A stretch of 18,930 nt of DNA. Origin: Ancylobacter novellus (GTDB lineage Bacteria > Pseudomonadota > Alphaproteobacteria > Rhizobiales > Xanthobacteraceae). Both the position numbers and the translations under genes were made by a program. Position 1 is the stretch's first letter. Each line of letters begins with the position of its first letter. This document shows positions 1 to 14,170 of this stretch, piece after piece. The DNA is taken from positions 1 to 18,930 of the forward strand of contig QFQD01000097.1 of NCBI GenBank assembly GCA_003241485.1. The letters are read 5' to 3'. Below the pieces are notes generated by a model, which saw nothing but the letters and a program-made list of their open reading frames with translations, was not told the DNA's origin and searched no databases.

Positions 1-139
1 AATGGTGATGCCGGGCGACAACATCTCGGTCGACGTGGCGCTGATCGTGCCGATCGCGATGGAAGAGAAGCTGCGCTTCGCTATCCGTGAAGGCGGCCGT
101 ACCGTCGGCGCCGGCGTCGTCGCCGCCATCATCGAGTGA
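1..139 (+). CDS. tuf: Elongation factor Tu, C-terminal end (partial)
   Basis: Partial gene, open at the left edge; the readable frame begins at base 2 and ends at TGA 137-139, giving 45 residues (MVMPGDNISVDVAL... ending GVVAAIIE). EF-Tu is the GTPase that delivers aminoacyl-tRNA to the ribosome. The visible part belongs to the C-terminal beta-barrel (domain 3), with the family signature REGGRTVGAGVV directly before the end. A second tuf gene begins at 18831, so this genome carries at least two copies, as many proteobacteria do. The two visible fragments do not overlap, so their identity to each other cannot be judged here. Family assignment is very secure. Confidence 0.97.
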   Translation, partial: MVMPGDNISVDVALIVPIAMEEKLRFAIREGGRTVGAGVVAAIIE

Positions 140-146
140 TGAAAAT

Positions 147-177
147 GGGGAAGGAAGCACGTTTCGCTTCCTTTCTC
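147..177 (+). terminator. Hairpin downstream of tuf, possible terminator
   Basis: A 12-bp stem (147-158 with 166-177, including two G-U pairs; core AAGGAAGC/GCTTCCTT) closes a 7-base loop eight bases after the tuf stop codon. No clean U-run follows, so it may be a weak or Rho-assisted terminator, or a 3'-end stabiliser, rather than a classical intrinsic terminator. Confidence 0.5.
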
Positions 178-230
178 CCGATGCCACGGTAAAACGCGGC
201 ATTGTTCTGTTGAGACCGGCGGCGAGGGGC

Positions 231-259
231 CTCGACGTCTGCGCGCCGCCGGTTATAGT
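231..259 (+). promoter_or_regulatory. Candidate promoter for tRNA-Trp
   Basis: TCGACG (232-237) lies 16 bases before TATAGT (254-259), followed by a GC-rich stretch. Predicted transcription start is near 266, about 50 bases before the mature tRNA. The -35 box is one base off TTGACG and the spacing is slightly short, so confidence is modest. Bases 275-309 can fold into a stem-loop (AGCGGA with TCCGCT, inner CGGGC with GCCCG) within the predicted 5' leader. Confidence 0.4.
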
Positions 260-314
260 GCCTGCCGACTCGGGAGCGGACCAAGACGGGCAACTGCCCG
301 CGTTCCGCTTCTTT

Positions 315-391
315 AGGAGTGTAGCTCAACTGGTTAGAGCACCGGTCTCCAAAACCGGGGGTTGGGGGTTCGAGTCCCTCCACTCCTGCCA
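315..391 (+). tRNA. trnW: tRNA-Trp, anticodon CCA
   Basis: A complete cloverleaf can be drawn by eye. The acceptor stem AGGAGTG (315-321) pairs with CACTCCT (381-387), with discriminator G388 and an encoded CCA end (389-391). The D arm is GCTC...GAGC. The anticodon stem CCGGT (342-346) pairs with ACCGG (354-358) around the loop CTCCAAA, with anticodon CCA at 349-351. The T arm is 364-380 with loop TTCGAGT. The anticodon reads UGG, hence tryptophan. A tRNA-Trp gene immediately before secE-nusG is a common alphaproteobacterial arrangement. Confidence 0.97.
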
Positions 392-430
392 CCCTTCTTC
401 GCCGGTGGCAGGCAAGGCAGCAAACGTCCT

Positions 431-459
431 TTGACGCGGAGCGGCTTTGCGGGCTATAC
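431..459 (+). promoter_or_regulatory. Candidate promoter for secE-nusG
   Basis: TTGACG (431-436), 17-base spacer, CTATAC (454-459). This fits the alphaproteobacterial housekeeping consensus (CTTGAC / CTATAT type) well. It is followed at once by GCCCGC, a GC-rich discriminator; GCGGGC-TATAC-GCCCGC (449-465) is also an inverted repeat centred on the -10 box. The predicted transcript starts near 466, leaving about 105 bases before secE. Confidence 0.6.
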
Positions 460-571
460 GCCCGCTTCGCGTGTTTGGACGATCCGAGCGCGGCGAGCCC
501 TTATCGGGCGATCCGCGACAGCTTGCAGGTGAATAGCGCGACACCTGCCTCAGAGGCGTTTCGAGACGAAG

Positions 572-769
572 ATGGCGAAGACGAACCCGGTCGAGTTCTT
601 TCAGCAGGTCCGCGCGGAAGCCCGCAAGGTCACCTGGCCGACCCGTCGCGAGACGTTGATCACCACCGCGATGGTGTTCGTGATGGTCGTGCTGGCGTCG
701 CTCTTCTTCCTGGTCGCCGACCAGATCCTGAGCTTCGCGATCGCACAGATCCTGCAGATCGGTCGTTGA
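572..769 (+). CDS. secE: Preprotein translocase subunit SecE
   Basis: A 65-residue protein of the short, single-membrane-span SecE type usual in alphaproteobacteria; E. coli SecE is longer, with three spans. SecE clamps the SecY channel and is essential for Sec-dependent protein export across the inner membrane. An N-terminal amphipathic segment (about residues 6-20, VEFFQQVRAEARKV) leads into the conserved KVTWPTRRET motif (19-28). One hydrophobic span follows at about 29-49. The ribosome binding site is weak (GAGACGAAG just upstream). nusG follows after 11 bases, the near-universal secE-nusG pairing, so the two are almost certainly co-transcribed. Confidence 0.95.
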   Translation: MAKTNPVEFFQQVRAEARKVTWPTRRETLITTAMVFVMVVLASLFFLVADQILSFAIAQILQIGR

Positions 770-780
770 GGAGACACCCG

Positions 781-1311
781 ATGCCGATGCGCTGGTACAT
801 CGTCCACGCCTATTCGAACTTCGAGAAGAAGGTCGCCGATTCGATCAAGGAGCAGGCGGGGCAGCGTGGCCTCACCGACCTGTTCGAGCAGGTGCTGGTT
901 CCGACCGAAAAGGTTGTCGAGGTGCGCCGCGGCCGCAAGGTCGACGCCGAGCGCAAGTTCTTCCCCGGCTATGTGCTGGTGAAGATGGACCTCACCGACG
1001 AGGCCTTCCACCTCATCAAGAACACCCCCAAGGTCACCGGCTTCCTCGGCGCCGACAACAAGCCGATGCCGATTTCCGAAAAGGAAGCGATGCGCATCCT
1101 GCAGCAGGTGCAGGAAGGCATCGAGCGTCCCAAGCCCTCGATCAGCTTCGAGGTCGGCGAGACGGTCAAGGTTTCCGACGGCCCCTTCGCCTCGTTCAAC
1201 GGCATTGTCGAGGAAGTCGACGAAGCCCGCTCGCGGCTCAAGGTGGCGGTGTCGATCTTCGGCCGCGCCACGCCGGTCGAGCTGGAATACGGCCAGGTCG
1301 AGAAGGTCTGA
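781..1311 (+). CDS. nusG: Transcription termination/antitermination factor NusG
   Basis: A 176-residue protein of normal NusG length. The N-terminal NGN domain (about residues 3-115, starting MRWYIVHAYSNFEKKV) binds the RNA polymerase clamp. The C-terminal KOW domain (about 122-176; VGETVKVSDGPFASFNGIVEEV) contacts Rho or ribosomal protein S10. NusG suppresses pausing and couples transcription to translation and to Rho termination. The start ATG at 781 has GAGGAG 768-773 overlapping the secE stop, at good spacing; the ATG at 787 (MRWYIV) is a possible alternative. A clear intrinsic terminator follows 25 bases after the stop, so unlike E. coli-type layouts the transcript probably ends before rplK. 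Confidence 0.97.
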   Translation: MPMRWYIVHAYSNFEKKVADSIKEQAGQRGLTDLFEQVLVPTEKVVEVRRGRKVDAERKFFPGYVLVKMDLTDEAFHLIKNTPKVTGFLGADNKPMPISEKEAMRILQQVQEGIERPKPSISFEVGETVKVSDGPFASFNGIVEEVDEARSRLKVAVSIFGRATPVELEYGQVEKV

Positions 1312-1336
1312 GCCTGTCAGCCCATGGATTTTGCGG

Positions 1337-1363
1337 AAGGCGCGGCACGGACCGCGCCTTTTT
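1337..1363 (+). terminator. Intrinsic terminator after nusG
   Basis: A perfect 7-bp GC stem, GGCGCGG (1339-1345) with CCGCGCC (1352-1358), has a 6-base loop and is followed directly by TTTTT (1359-1363) and a further T-rich stretch to 1369. AA before the stem can extend it. This is the textbook form and marks the end of the secE-nusG unit. Confidence 0.88.
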
Positions 1364-1389
1364 CGTTTTCGGGCGCCATCAGCTGCCGC

Positions 1390-1403
1390 CCGGCTATAGC
1401 CGG
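1390..1403. repeat. 14-bp perfect palindrome upstream of the DJ-1/PfpI gene
   Basis: CCGGCTATAGCCGG is fully self-complementary and lies 79 bases before the ATG of the DJ-1/PfpI gene, after the nusG terminator. Its centre CTATAG resembles a -10 box, but I see no convincing -35 box 16-18 bases upstream. It could be an operator or chance. Function unknown. Confidence 0.4.
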
Positions 1404-1482
1404 TTAACACCCGCGAGGCCGGGCTCCGGCCTATCCTTCCCGTGAAGCAAGCCGCGAAGCGGCGCATCCTGGGAGGACTGAA

Positions 1483-2097
1483 ATGGCAGCCAAGCGCATT
1501 CTGATGATCGTCGGCGACTACGTCGAAGACTACGAGACCATGGTGCCCTATCAGGCGCTGCTCGCGGTCGGCCACACCGTGCACGCCGTCTGCCCCGACA
1601 AGAAGGCGGGCGACAGCGTGGCGACAGCGATCCACGACTTCGAGGGCGCGCAGACCTATTCCGAGAAGCGCGGGCACAATTTCGCGCTGAACGCCACATT
1701 CGCAGATGTCGATCCGGCCCGCTACGACGCGCTGGTGATTCCCGGCGGGCGGGCGCCGGAATATCTGCGGATGAACGCCCGCGCGATCGAGATCGTCCGC
1801 CACTTCTTCGAGACCGACAAGCCGGTGGCGGCGATCTGCCATGGCGCGCAGCTGCTGGCCGGTGCGCGCGTGCTGGAAGGGCGCACCTGCTCGGCCTATC
1901 CCGCCTGCCGCGCCGAGGTTGAGCTCGCCGGCGGCACCTATGCCGACATCGCCATCGACGCGGCGGTGACCGACGGCAATCTGGTGAGCGCGCCCGCCTG
2001 GCCGGCGCATCCGGCGTGGATCGGCCAGTTCCTCGCGGTGCTGGGCACGACGATCAGCCATGGCGCGGTGAACGCGCCGGCGCGCCGGGCCGCCTGA
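1483..2097 (+). CDS. DJ-1/PfpI family protein (putative deglycase/hydrolase or chaperone)
   Basis: A 204-residue cytosolic protein with the class I glutamine-amidotransferase-like fold of the DJ-1/PfpI superfamily. The nucleophile-elbow motif AICHGAQLLA places the expected catalytic Cys at 119, followed by His120. Glu15 in GDYVEDYE matches the acidic residue that contacts this cysteine in PfpI-type proteins. VIPGGR (85-90) is the conserved glycine loop. Relatives have been described as proteases, glyoxalase III-like enzymes, protein deglycases and stress chaperones, so the substrate cannot be told from sequence. GGGAGG (1471-1476) precedes ATG 1483 at good spacing. It sits between the nusG terminator and rplK, a position usually without extra genes, which suggests a lineage-specific insertion. 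Codon use matches its neighbours. Family secure, function open. Confidence 0.88.
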   Translation: MAAKRILMIVGDYVEDYETMVPYQALLAVGHTVHAVCPDKKAGDSVATAIHDFEGAQTYSEKRGHNFALNATFADVDPARYDALVIPGGRAPEYLRMNARAIEIVRHFFETDKPVAAICHGAQLLAGARVLEGRTCSAYPACRAEVELAGGTYADIAIDAAVTDGNLVSAPAWPAHPAWIGQFLAVLGTTISHGAVNAPARRAA

Positions 2098-2103
2098 GCC
2101 CGC

Positions 2104-2132
2104 TTCGCAGCGCCGGGGGCCGGGCGTATGAT
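2104..2132 (+). promoter_or_regulatory. Candidate promoter for the RHH-domain gene
   Basis: TTCGCA (2104-2109), 17-base spacer, TATGAT (2127-2132). The -10 box matches TATAAT at 5 of 6 positions and the -35 box matches TTGACA at 4 of 6. Predicted start is near 2139, about 39 bases before the ATG at 2178. The site lies in the 80-bp gap after the DJ-1/PfpI gene. Confidence 0.4.
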
Positions 2133-2177
2133 GGGTGTGGCGGGGCGCACGCTCCGCCGCCACAGGGAGACATGCCC

Positions 2178-2591
2178 ATGTGCAAGCTCTTCATCCAGGC
2201 TGATCCGCATCTGTGGCAGACGCGGCTGAAATCGGTTCGCCTGCATGGCTTTTCCACCAGCGTGCGGCTGGAGAACCTGTACTGGCAGGTGCTGGAGGAA
2301 ATCGCCCAGCGCGACGGGATGAGCCTGCCGCAGTTGCTCGCCAAGCTGCATGAGGAACTGACCTTCGCGCATGGCGAGGTGGAGAACTTCGCCTCGTTCC
2401 TCCGGGTGTGCTGCGGGCGCTATCTCTCGCTGCAGCTGGAAGGCGACGTGCCGCGCGACCTCGGCACATCGATCCGCAGCCTCGATGCCGACGCCATCCT
2501 CGCGCGCGAGGCGCAGCGCGGGCAGGCGGCCGGAGGGCGCGACGCGCGGGAGCTGCCGGTTCGCCGCCGCAGCTTGTCGTCGGCGGCGTAA
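2178..2591 (+). CDS. Small ribbon-helix-helix (RHH_4-like) domain protein
   Basis: A 137-residue protein starting MCKLFIQADPHLW. It resembles the short alphaproteobacterial ribbon-helix-helix proteins of the RHH_4 type. The strand LKSVRLHGFSTSVRLENLYW (about residues 15-34) is followed by a helix-turn-helix portion, VLEEIAQRDGMSLPQLLAKL (about 36-55). Such proteins are often annotated as possible DNA-binding regulators; targets are generally unknown. The C-terminal 35 residues are Arg/Ala-rich and look unstructured. An ATG at 2172 is also in frame, but the GGGAG at 2165-2169 is only 2 bases from it and 8 bases from ATG 2178, and the known family N-terminus is MCKLF/MCQLF, so 2178 is preferred. 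It sits 80 bases after the DJ-1/PfpI gene and 237 bases before rplK. Confidence 0.75.
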   Translation: MCKLFIQADPHLWQTRLKSVRLHGFSTSVRLENLYWQVLEEIAQRDGMSLPQLLAKLHEELTFAHGEVENFASFLRVCCGRYLSLQLEGDVPRDLGTSIRSLDADAILAREAQRGQAAGGRDARELPVRRRSLSSAA

Positions 2592-2828
2592 GCGCCTATC
2601 TGAGGGCGTCGCCGCGCGGCAGGACTTCCATTCCCTGTTGAATTCCTGTATCGCAGCGCCTGCGAGTCTCCGGAGTCGCATCCATACGCGGGAGGCATGC
2701 CCGGTTCGTCAGCCGGGACCAACCATGCCGCGACCGCGATCCTCAATTACGCTCCCCGCGATGAAGCCGTCGCGGCGGCGTGCTTTGGCGTTTGCGACCG
2801 ACAGTCGCGAGTGCCGAGGAGTTGCCAC
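2592..2828 (+). other. Non-coding gap and leader before rplK
   Basis: There is no convincing gene in these 237 bases; the overlapping open frames look like GC artefacts. rplK needs a promoter here because of the nusG terminator upstream. The best pair I see is TTGTCG (2574-2579) and TATCTG (2597-2602) with 17-base spacing, overlapping the end of the RHH gene, and it is weak. A small hairpin GCGAC-CGACA-GTCGC (2794-2808) lies just ahead of the rplK ribosome binding site. In other bacteria L1 represses rplK-rplA by binding this leader region, but I cannot recognise the L1-binding motif with confidence. Confidence 0.3.
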
Positions 2829-3275
2829 ATGGCGAAAAAGATTACCGGCTATGTAAAGCTGCAGGTGCCGGCAGGCTCGGCCAATCCGGCCCCGCCGATC
2901 GGCCCCGCGCTCGGCCAGCGCGGCCTGAACATCATGGAGTTCTGCAAGGCGTTCAACGCGCAGACCGCCCAGATGGAAAAGGGCATGCCCATCCCCGTCC
3001 TGATCACTGCGTATCAGGATCGTTCCTTCACCTTCGAGCTCAAGACCCCCCCGGTCTCCTACTTCCTCAAGAAGGCGGCGGGTCTCGAGACCAAGAAGAA
3101 GCCCGGCTCGGGCCACAAGACCCCGGGTAAGGGCTTCATCGGCAAGATCTCGCAGGCCCAGATGGCCGAGATCGCCGAGAAGAAGATGAAGGATCTGAAC
3201 TGCGACACCGTCGAAGCGGCGGTCCGCATGATCGAAGGCTCCGCCCGTTCCATGGGCCTCGAGGTTGTGGGTTGA
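2829..3275 (+). CDS. rplK: 50S ribosomal protein L11
   Basis: A 148-residue protein, slightly longer than E. coli L11, mainly through a C-terminal difference. L11 binds the GTPase-associated region of 23S rRNA at the base of the L7/L12 stalk and takes part in factor function and the stringent response through RelA activation. The N-terminal domain carries the proline-rich switch PPIGPALGQRG (22-32), where thiostrepton-type antibiotics act. The C-terminal rRNA-binding domain includes GSGHKTPGKGFIGKIS. GAGGAG (2816-2821) is placed 7 bases before ATG 2829. rplA follows after only 4 bases, implying translational coupling. Confidence 0.97.
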   Translation: MAKKITGYVKLQVPAGSANPAPPIGPALGQRGLNIMEFCKAFNAQTAQMEKGMPIPVLITAYQDRSFTFELKTPPVSYFLKKAAGLETKKKPGSGHKTPGKGFIGKISQAQMAEIAEKKMKDLNCDTVEAAVRMIEGSARSMGLEVVG

Positions 3276-3279
3276 GCTG

Positions 3280-3981
3280 ATGGCCAAGATTTCCAAGCGT
3301 GTCCGTGCCGTCCGCGAAGGCATCGATCCCGTCAAGCTGTACGGCCTCGACGAGGCGCTGAAGCTGCTCAAGGATCGTGCGAACGCCAAGTTCGACGAGA
3401 CCATCGAAGTTGCGATGAACCTCGGTGTCGATCCGCGCCACGCCGACCAGATGGTCCGCGGCGTCTGCAACCTGCCGAACGGCTCGGGCCGCACGGTGCG
3501 CGTCGCGGTGTTCGCGCGCGGCGCCAAGGCGGATGAAGCCAAGGCGGCGGGTGCCGACATCGTCGGCGCCGAAGACCTGCTCGAGACCATCCAGGGCGGC
3601 ACGATCGACTTCGATCGCTGCATCGCGACCCCGGACCTGATGCCGCTCGTCGGCCGTCTCGGCAAGGTGCTCGGCCCGCGCGGCCTGATGCCGAACCCGA
3701 AGGTCGGTACCGTCACCATGGACGTGAAGGGTGCCGTCGAAGCCGCCAAGGGCGGCGCCGTCGAGTTCCGCGTCGAGAAGGCCGGTATCATCCACGCCGG
3801 TATCGGCAAGGCCTCGTTCCCGGTCGACAAGCTGGCCGAGAACATCCGCGCCTTCGCTGACGCTGTGGTCAAGGCCAAGCCGACCGGCGCCAAGGGCACC
3901 TATGTCCAGCGCGTCGCGGTTTCTTCGACCATGGGCCCCGGCCTGAAGGTTGAGCCCGGCTCGGTGCTCGTCGCCGGCTGA
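3280..3981 (+). CDS. rplA: 50S ribosomal protein L1
   Basis: A 233-residue protein of standard L1 length. L1 forms the mobile stalk that moves deacylated tRNA out of the E site, and in many bacteria it represses its own rplK-rplA mRNA. The family signature GLMPNPKVGTV is at about 135-145, and the two-domain order (residues 1-66 plus 160-233 forming domain I, the rest domain II) fits. ATG 3280 is four bases after the rplK stop and lacks a strong ribosome binding site, typical of coupled translation. A TTG at 3265 would add five residues inside rplK and is not favoured. It is followed by 469 bases without a gene, so rplKA appears to be a two-gene unit. Confidence 0.97.
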   Translation: MAKISKRVRAVREGIDPVKLYGLDEALKLLKDRANAKFDETIEVAMNLGVDPRHADQMVRGVCNLPNGSGRTVRVAVFARGAKADEAKAAGADIVGAEDLLETIQGGTIDFDRCIATPDLMPLVGRLGKVLGPRGLMPNPKVGTVTMDVKGAVEAAKGGAVEFRVEKAGIIHAGIGKASFPVDKLAENIRAFADAVVKAKPTGAKGTYVQRVAVSSTMGPGLKVEPGSVLVAG

Positions 3982-4029
3982 GCCATTGCGGAAGGTCCCC
4001 GGGTCGCGGCGCTGTGATCGCGGCAGGGT

Positions 4030-4070
4030 GGATTTGTCAAGCCCTTGGTGCTATCAGGGGTGACAAATCC
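4030..4070. repeat. 10-bp perfect inverted repeat overlapping the rplJ promoter
   Basis: GGATTTGTCA (4030-4039) and TGACAAATCC (4061-4070) are exact reverse complements, 21 bases apart. Inside them CCCT (4042-4045) can pair with AGGG (4056-4059), so the whole can also fold as one long RNA hairpin. The right arm contains the -35 box of the predicted rplJ promoter. It may be a regulator's operator or the terminator-like end of rplKA transcripts; no U-run follows. Confidence 0.6.
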
Positions 4071-4088
4071 CATTTGACCCTCTATATG
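4060..4088 (+). promoter_or_regulatory. Candidate promoter for rplJ-rplL-rpoBC
   Basis: GTGACA (4060-4065), 17-base spacer, TATATG (4083-4088); read one base earlier, the -10 box is CTATAT, the alphaproteobacterial consensus. GGCGG directly downstream makes a GC-rich discriminator. The predicted start near 4095 gives a leader of about 355 bases before rplJ, matching the long leader known for L10 operons. Confidence 0.55.
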
Positions 4089-4094
4089 GGCGGT

Positions 4095-4450
4095 TTCGCC
4101 CCCGGCCTCGAGTCGGGTGCGAAGCCAACGAGATTCAGTCTTTCGCCCGCGTAAAACCGGGCGGAGAGGCCGGCGGGGCTCGCCCTGCCGGCTTTAGTCC
4201 TGTCCGAGACTGCCGGTGCTTCCTCGTTTCGAGGTGGCTTAATCCCACTCCGGGGCCAGCATAGACGGGGTACGACCGCATGAGAGGTTCCGGCCTGGCC
4301 GGGACTTGGATTTCGGCTCGAACCAGCGCCTTGGCCGGTTTTTCGGTCCCAAGGGGACAGGATACTAACCGTCGCCTCTCTTCCCGAGGGGCGGCAAGGC
4401 GCAAACCCGGCGGGGAAGGTCCTCTTCCTCGCCACCGGAGAGCAAGTGAA
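4095..4450 (+). promoter_or_regulatory. Structured leader of rplJ (L10-leader type)
   Basis: The long untranslated region before rplJ contains strong folding potential. A 10-bp GC-rich stem-loop at 4169-4192 (arms GCCGGCGGGG and CCCTGCCGGC, loop CTCG) is followed by TTTA. A long-range exact pairing joins TCCTGTCC (4198-4205) and GGACAGGA (4355-4362). A competing local hairpin pairs GTCCC (4346-4350) with GGGAC (4354-4358). In many bacteria the L10-(L7/L12)4 complex binds such a leader and represses translation of rplJ-rplL (Rfam L10_leader). The internal stretch TCCTGTCCGAGACTGCCGGT resembles what I recall of alphaproteobacterial rplJ leaders. Role inferred from position and fold, not proven. 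Confidence 0.6.
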
Positions 4451-4969
4451 GTGGATCGAGCGCAAAAAGAAGAGCTCGTCACGTCGCTCGGCGAGGTGTT
4501 CAAGAGCACTTCCGTCGTCGTCGTGGCCCACTATTCCGGCCTCACCGTCGCCCAGCTGTCGGCCCTGCGCCGCCAGATGAAGGCGAGCGGTGCGACCGTG
4601 AAGGTGGCGAAGAACCGCCTCGCGAAGATCGCTCTCGAAGGTTCGGACGTCGCACATGTCGCGCCCCTGCTGAAGGGTCCGACCATTATCGCTTATTCGA
4701 GCGATCCTGTTGCGGCGCCGAAGGTTGCCGTCGACTTCGCCAAGACGAATGACAAGTTCGTCATTCTCGGCGGAGCGTTCGGCAAGACGGCCCTGAATGT
4801 GGATGGTGTGAAGGCTCTGGCCACCATGCCGTCCCTTGATGAACTGCGTGCGAAGCTGGTCGGCCTCATCCAGGCCCCGGCGACCAAGATCGCCCAGCTC
4901 AGCACCGCGCCGGCGGCAAAGCTTGCCCGCGTGTTCGGGGCCTATGCCCGAGAGAACGAAGCCGCGTGA
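4451..4969 (+). CDS. rplJ: 50S ribosomal protein L10
   Basis: A 172-residue protein with the usual L10 architecture. The N-terminal rRNA-binding domain is MDRAQKEELV...VVVVAHYSGLTVAQLSALRRQM, and the C-terminal helix (about 135-172) carries L7/L12 dimers. L10 anchors the flexible stalk that recruits translation factors and is the usual autogenous repressor of its own operon. The start is GTG 4451, chosen because homologues begin MDRA, with GGAG at 4437-4440 upstream. An in-frame ATG at 4280 would add 57 unrelated residues translated from the leader and is rejected. rplL follows after 48 bases. Confidence 0.96.
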   Translation: MDRAQKEELVTSLGEVFKSTSVVVVAHYSGLTVAQLSALRRQMKASGATVKVAKNRLAKIALEGSDVAHVAPLLKGPTIIAYSSDPVAAPKVAVDFAKTNDKFVILGGAFGKTALNVDGVKALATMPSLDELRAKLVGLIQAPATKIAQLSTAPAAKLARVFGAYARENEAA

Positions 4970-5017
4970 GGCTTCCCGGAAATACTGGTTCGAACCTAAA
5001 TCCAAGGATTTATGCAA

Positions 5018-5395
<378 letters not shown>

Positions 5396-5410
5396 TCTGA
5401 CGATCATTTG

Positions 5411-5437
5411 GAGGCCGCCGGTTCATCCGGCGGCCTC
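5411..5437 (+). terminator. Strong hairpin in the rplL-rpoB gap, likely attenuator
   Basis: A perfect 11-bp GC-rich stem, GAGGCCGCCGG (5411-5421) with CCGGCGGCCTC (5427-5437), has loop TTCAT. The following sequence TGCCTTCGG is not a proper U-run, so partial termination is more likely than full stop. In E. coli a partial terminator in the same gap lowers rpoBC expression relative to the ribosomal proteins; a similar role is inferred here. Confidence 0.65.
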
Positions 5438-5473
5438 TGCCTTCGGCGCTGCCGGAGGCGGGAAATGGGAAGC

Positions 5474-5527
5474 CCGACGGCTTCCCCGACGATCCCCCGG
5501 AATGGGGGTCGTCCGGCGAGCCGTCGG
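5474..5527 (+). promoter_or_regulatory. Two-tier nested hairpin in the rpoB leader
   Basis: The outer stem CCGACGGCT (5474-5482) pairs exactly with AGCCGTCGG (5519-5527). The inner stem 5488-5498 pairs with 5504-5513 (CCCCC/GGGGG plus GACGA/TCGTC, one bulged T at 5493) around a GGAAT loop. Together about 19 bp can form, 121 bases before rpoB. E. coli has an RNase III processing site in the equivalent gap. This duplex could be a processing site or a second attenuating structure. Confidence 0.55.
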
Positions 5528-5647
5528 ATGTACAGCTAGGGTTCAGGCGGTGCCGTTGTGCCGCATCACGGATCGATTGCTGTGCGAACGAGCGTCGTCG
5601 TGGGTTGGGGCGGCGCGGACGGATACTCGGACGGAGCGAGGAGCGAC

Positions 5648-9751
<4,104 letters not shown>

Positions 9752-9763
9752 CGAAATGACCCA

Positions 9764-9797
9764 ATGCGCGGGCGCGCCTCTGGCGGCGCCCGTGCAT
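9764..9797 (+). promoter_or_regulatory. Hairpin in the rpoB-rpoC gap
   Basis: ATGCGCGGGCGC (9764-9775) pairs with GCGCCCGTGCAT (9786-9797) as a 12-bp stem with one G-U pair, and inner GCC/GGC (9776-9778/9782-9784) can extend it. It is followed by TTCGACC, so there is no U-run. It lies 12 bases after the rpoB stop, in an unusually long (129-base) rpoB-rpoC gap. Likely an mRNA-stabilising or processing structure rather than a full terminator. Confidence 0.5.
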
Positions 9798-9880
9798 TTC
9801 GACCGCGTCACAGATCAGACTTTTCAGTGGCTCCAGTCACCCGCGACGGCGGGGATGGGGTCCATCCGAAGGAGACGGCC

Positions 9881-14071
<4,191 letters not shown>

Positions 14072-14115
14072 TCCGCCCCGGCAGGGCGCCGGCGACCGGC
14101 GCATCTGTCACAAAG

Positions 14116-14148
14116 AAAAGGGCCGCTCCGTGAGGAGCGGCCCTTTTT
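14116..14148. terminator. Bidirectional intrinsic terminator between rpoC and ohr
   Basis: A perfect 10-bp stem, GGGCCGCTCC (14120-14129) with GGAGCGGCCC (14134-14143), has loop GTGA. It is preceded by AAAA and followed by TTTTTGTTT. On the + strand it ends rpoC transcripts. Read on the minus strand it ends with TTTTCTTTG and can serve the convergent ohr gene. Confidence 0.92.
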
Positions 14149-14170
14149 GTTTCAGCAGTTGGCGTGCGCG

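Noticed and set aside
87..434. 115-codon + strand frame covering tRNA-Trp
   Set aside because: It runs through a certain tRNA gene and the end of tuf; not plausible as a protein.
475..780. Upstream extension of nusG through secE
   Set aside because: The extension is out of frame with secE and has no NusG homology before residue MPMRWYIV at 781.
601..2163. 520-codon minus-strand open frame across secE, nusG and the DJ-1/PfpI gene
   Set aside because: It crosses a clear terminator and three well-supported genes on the other strand, and shows no family features.
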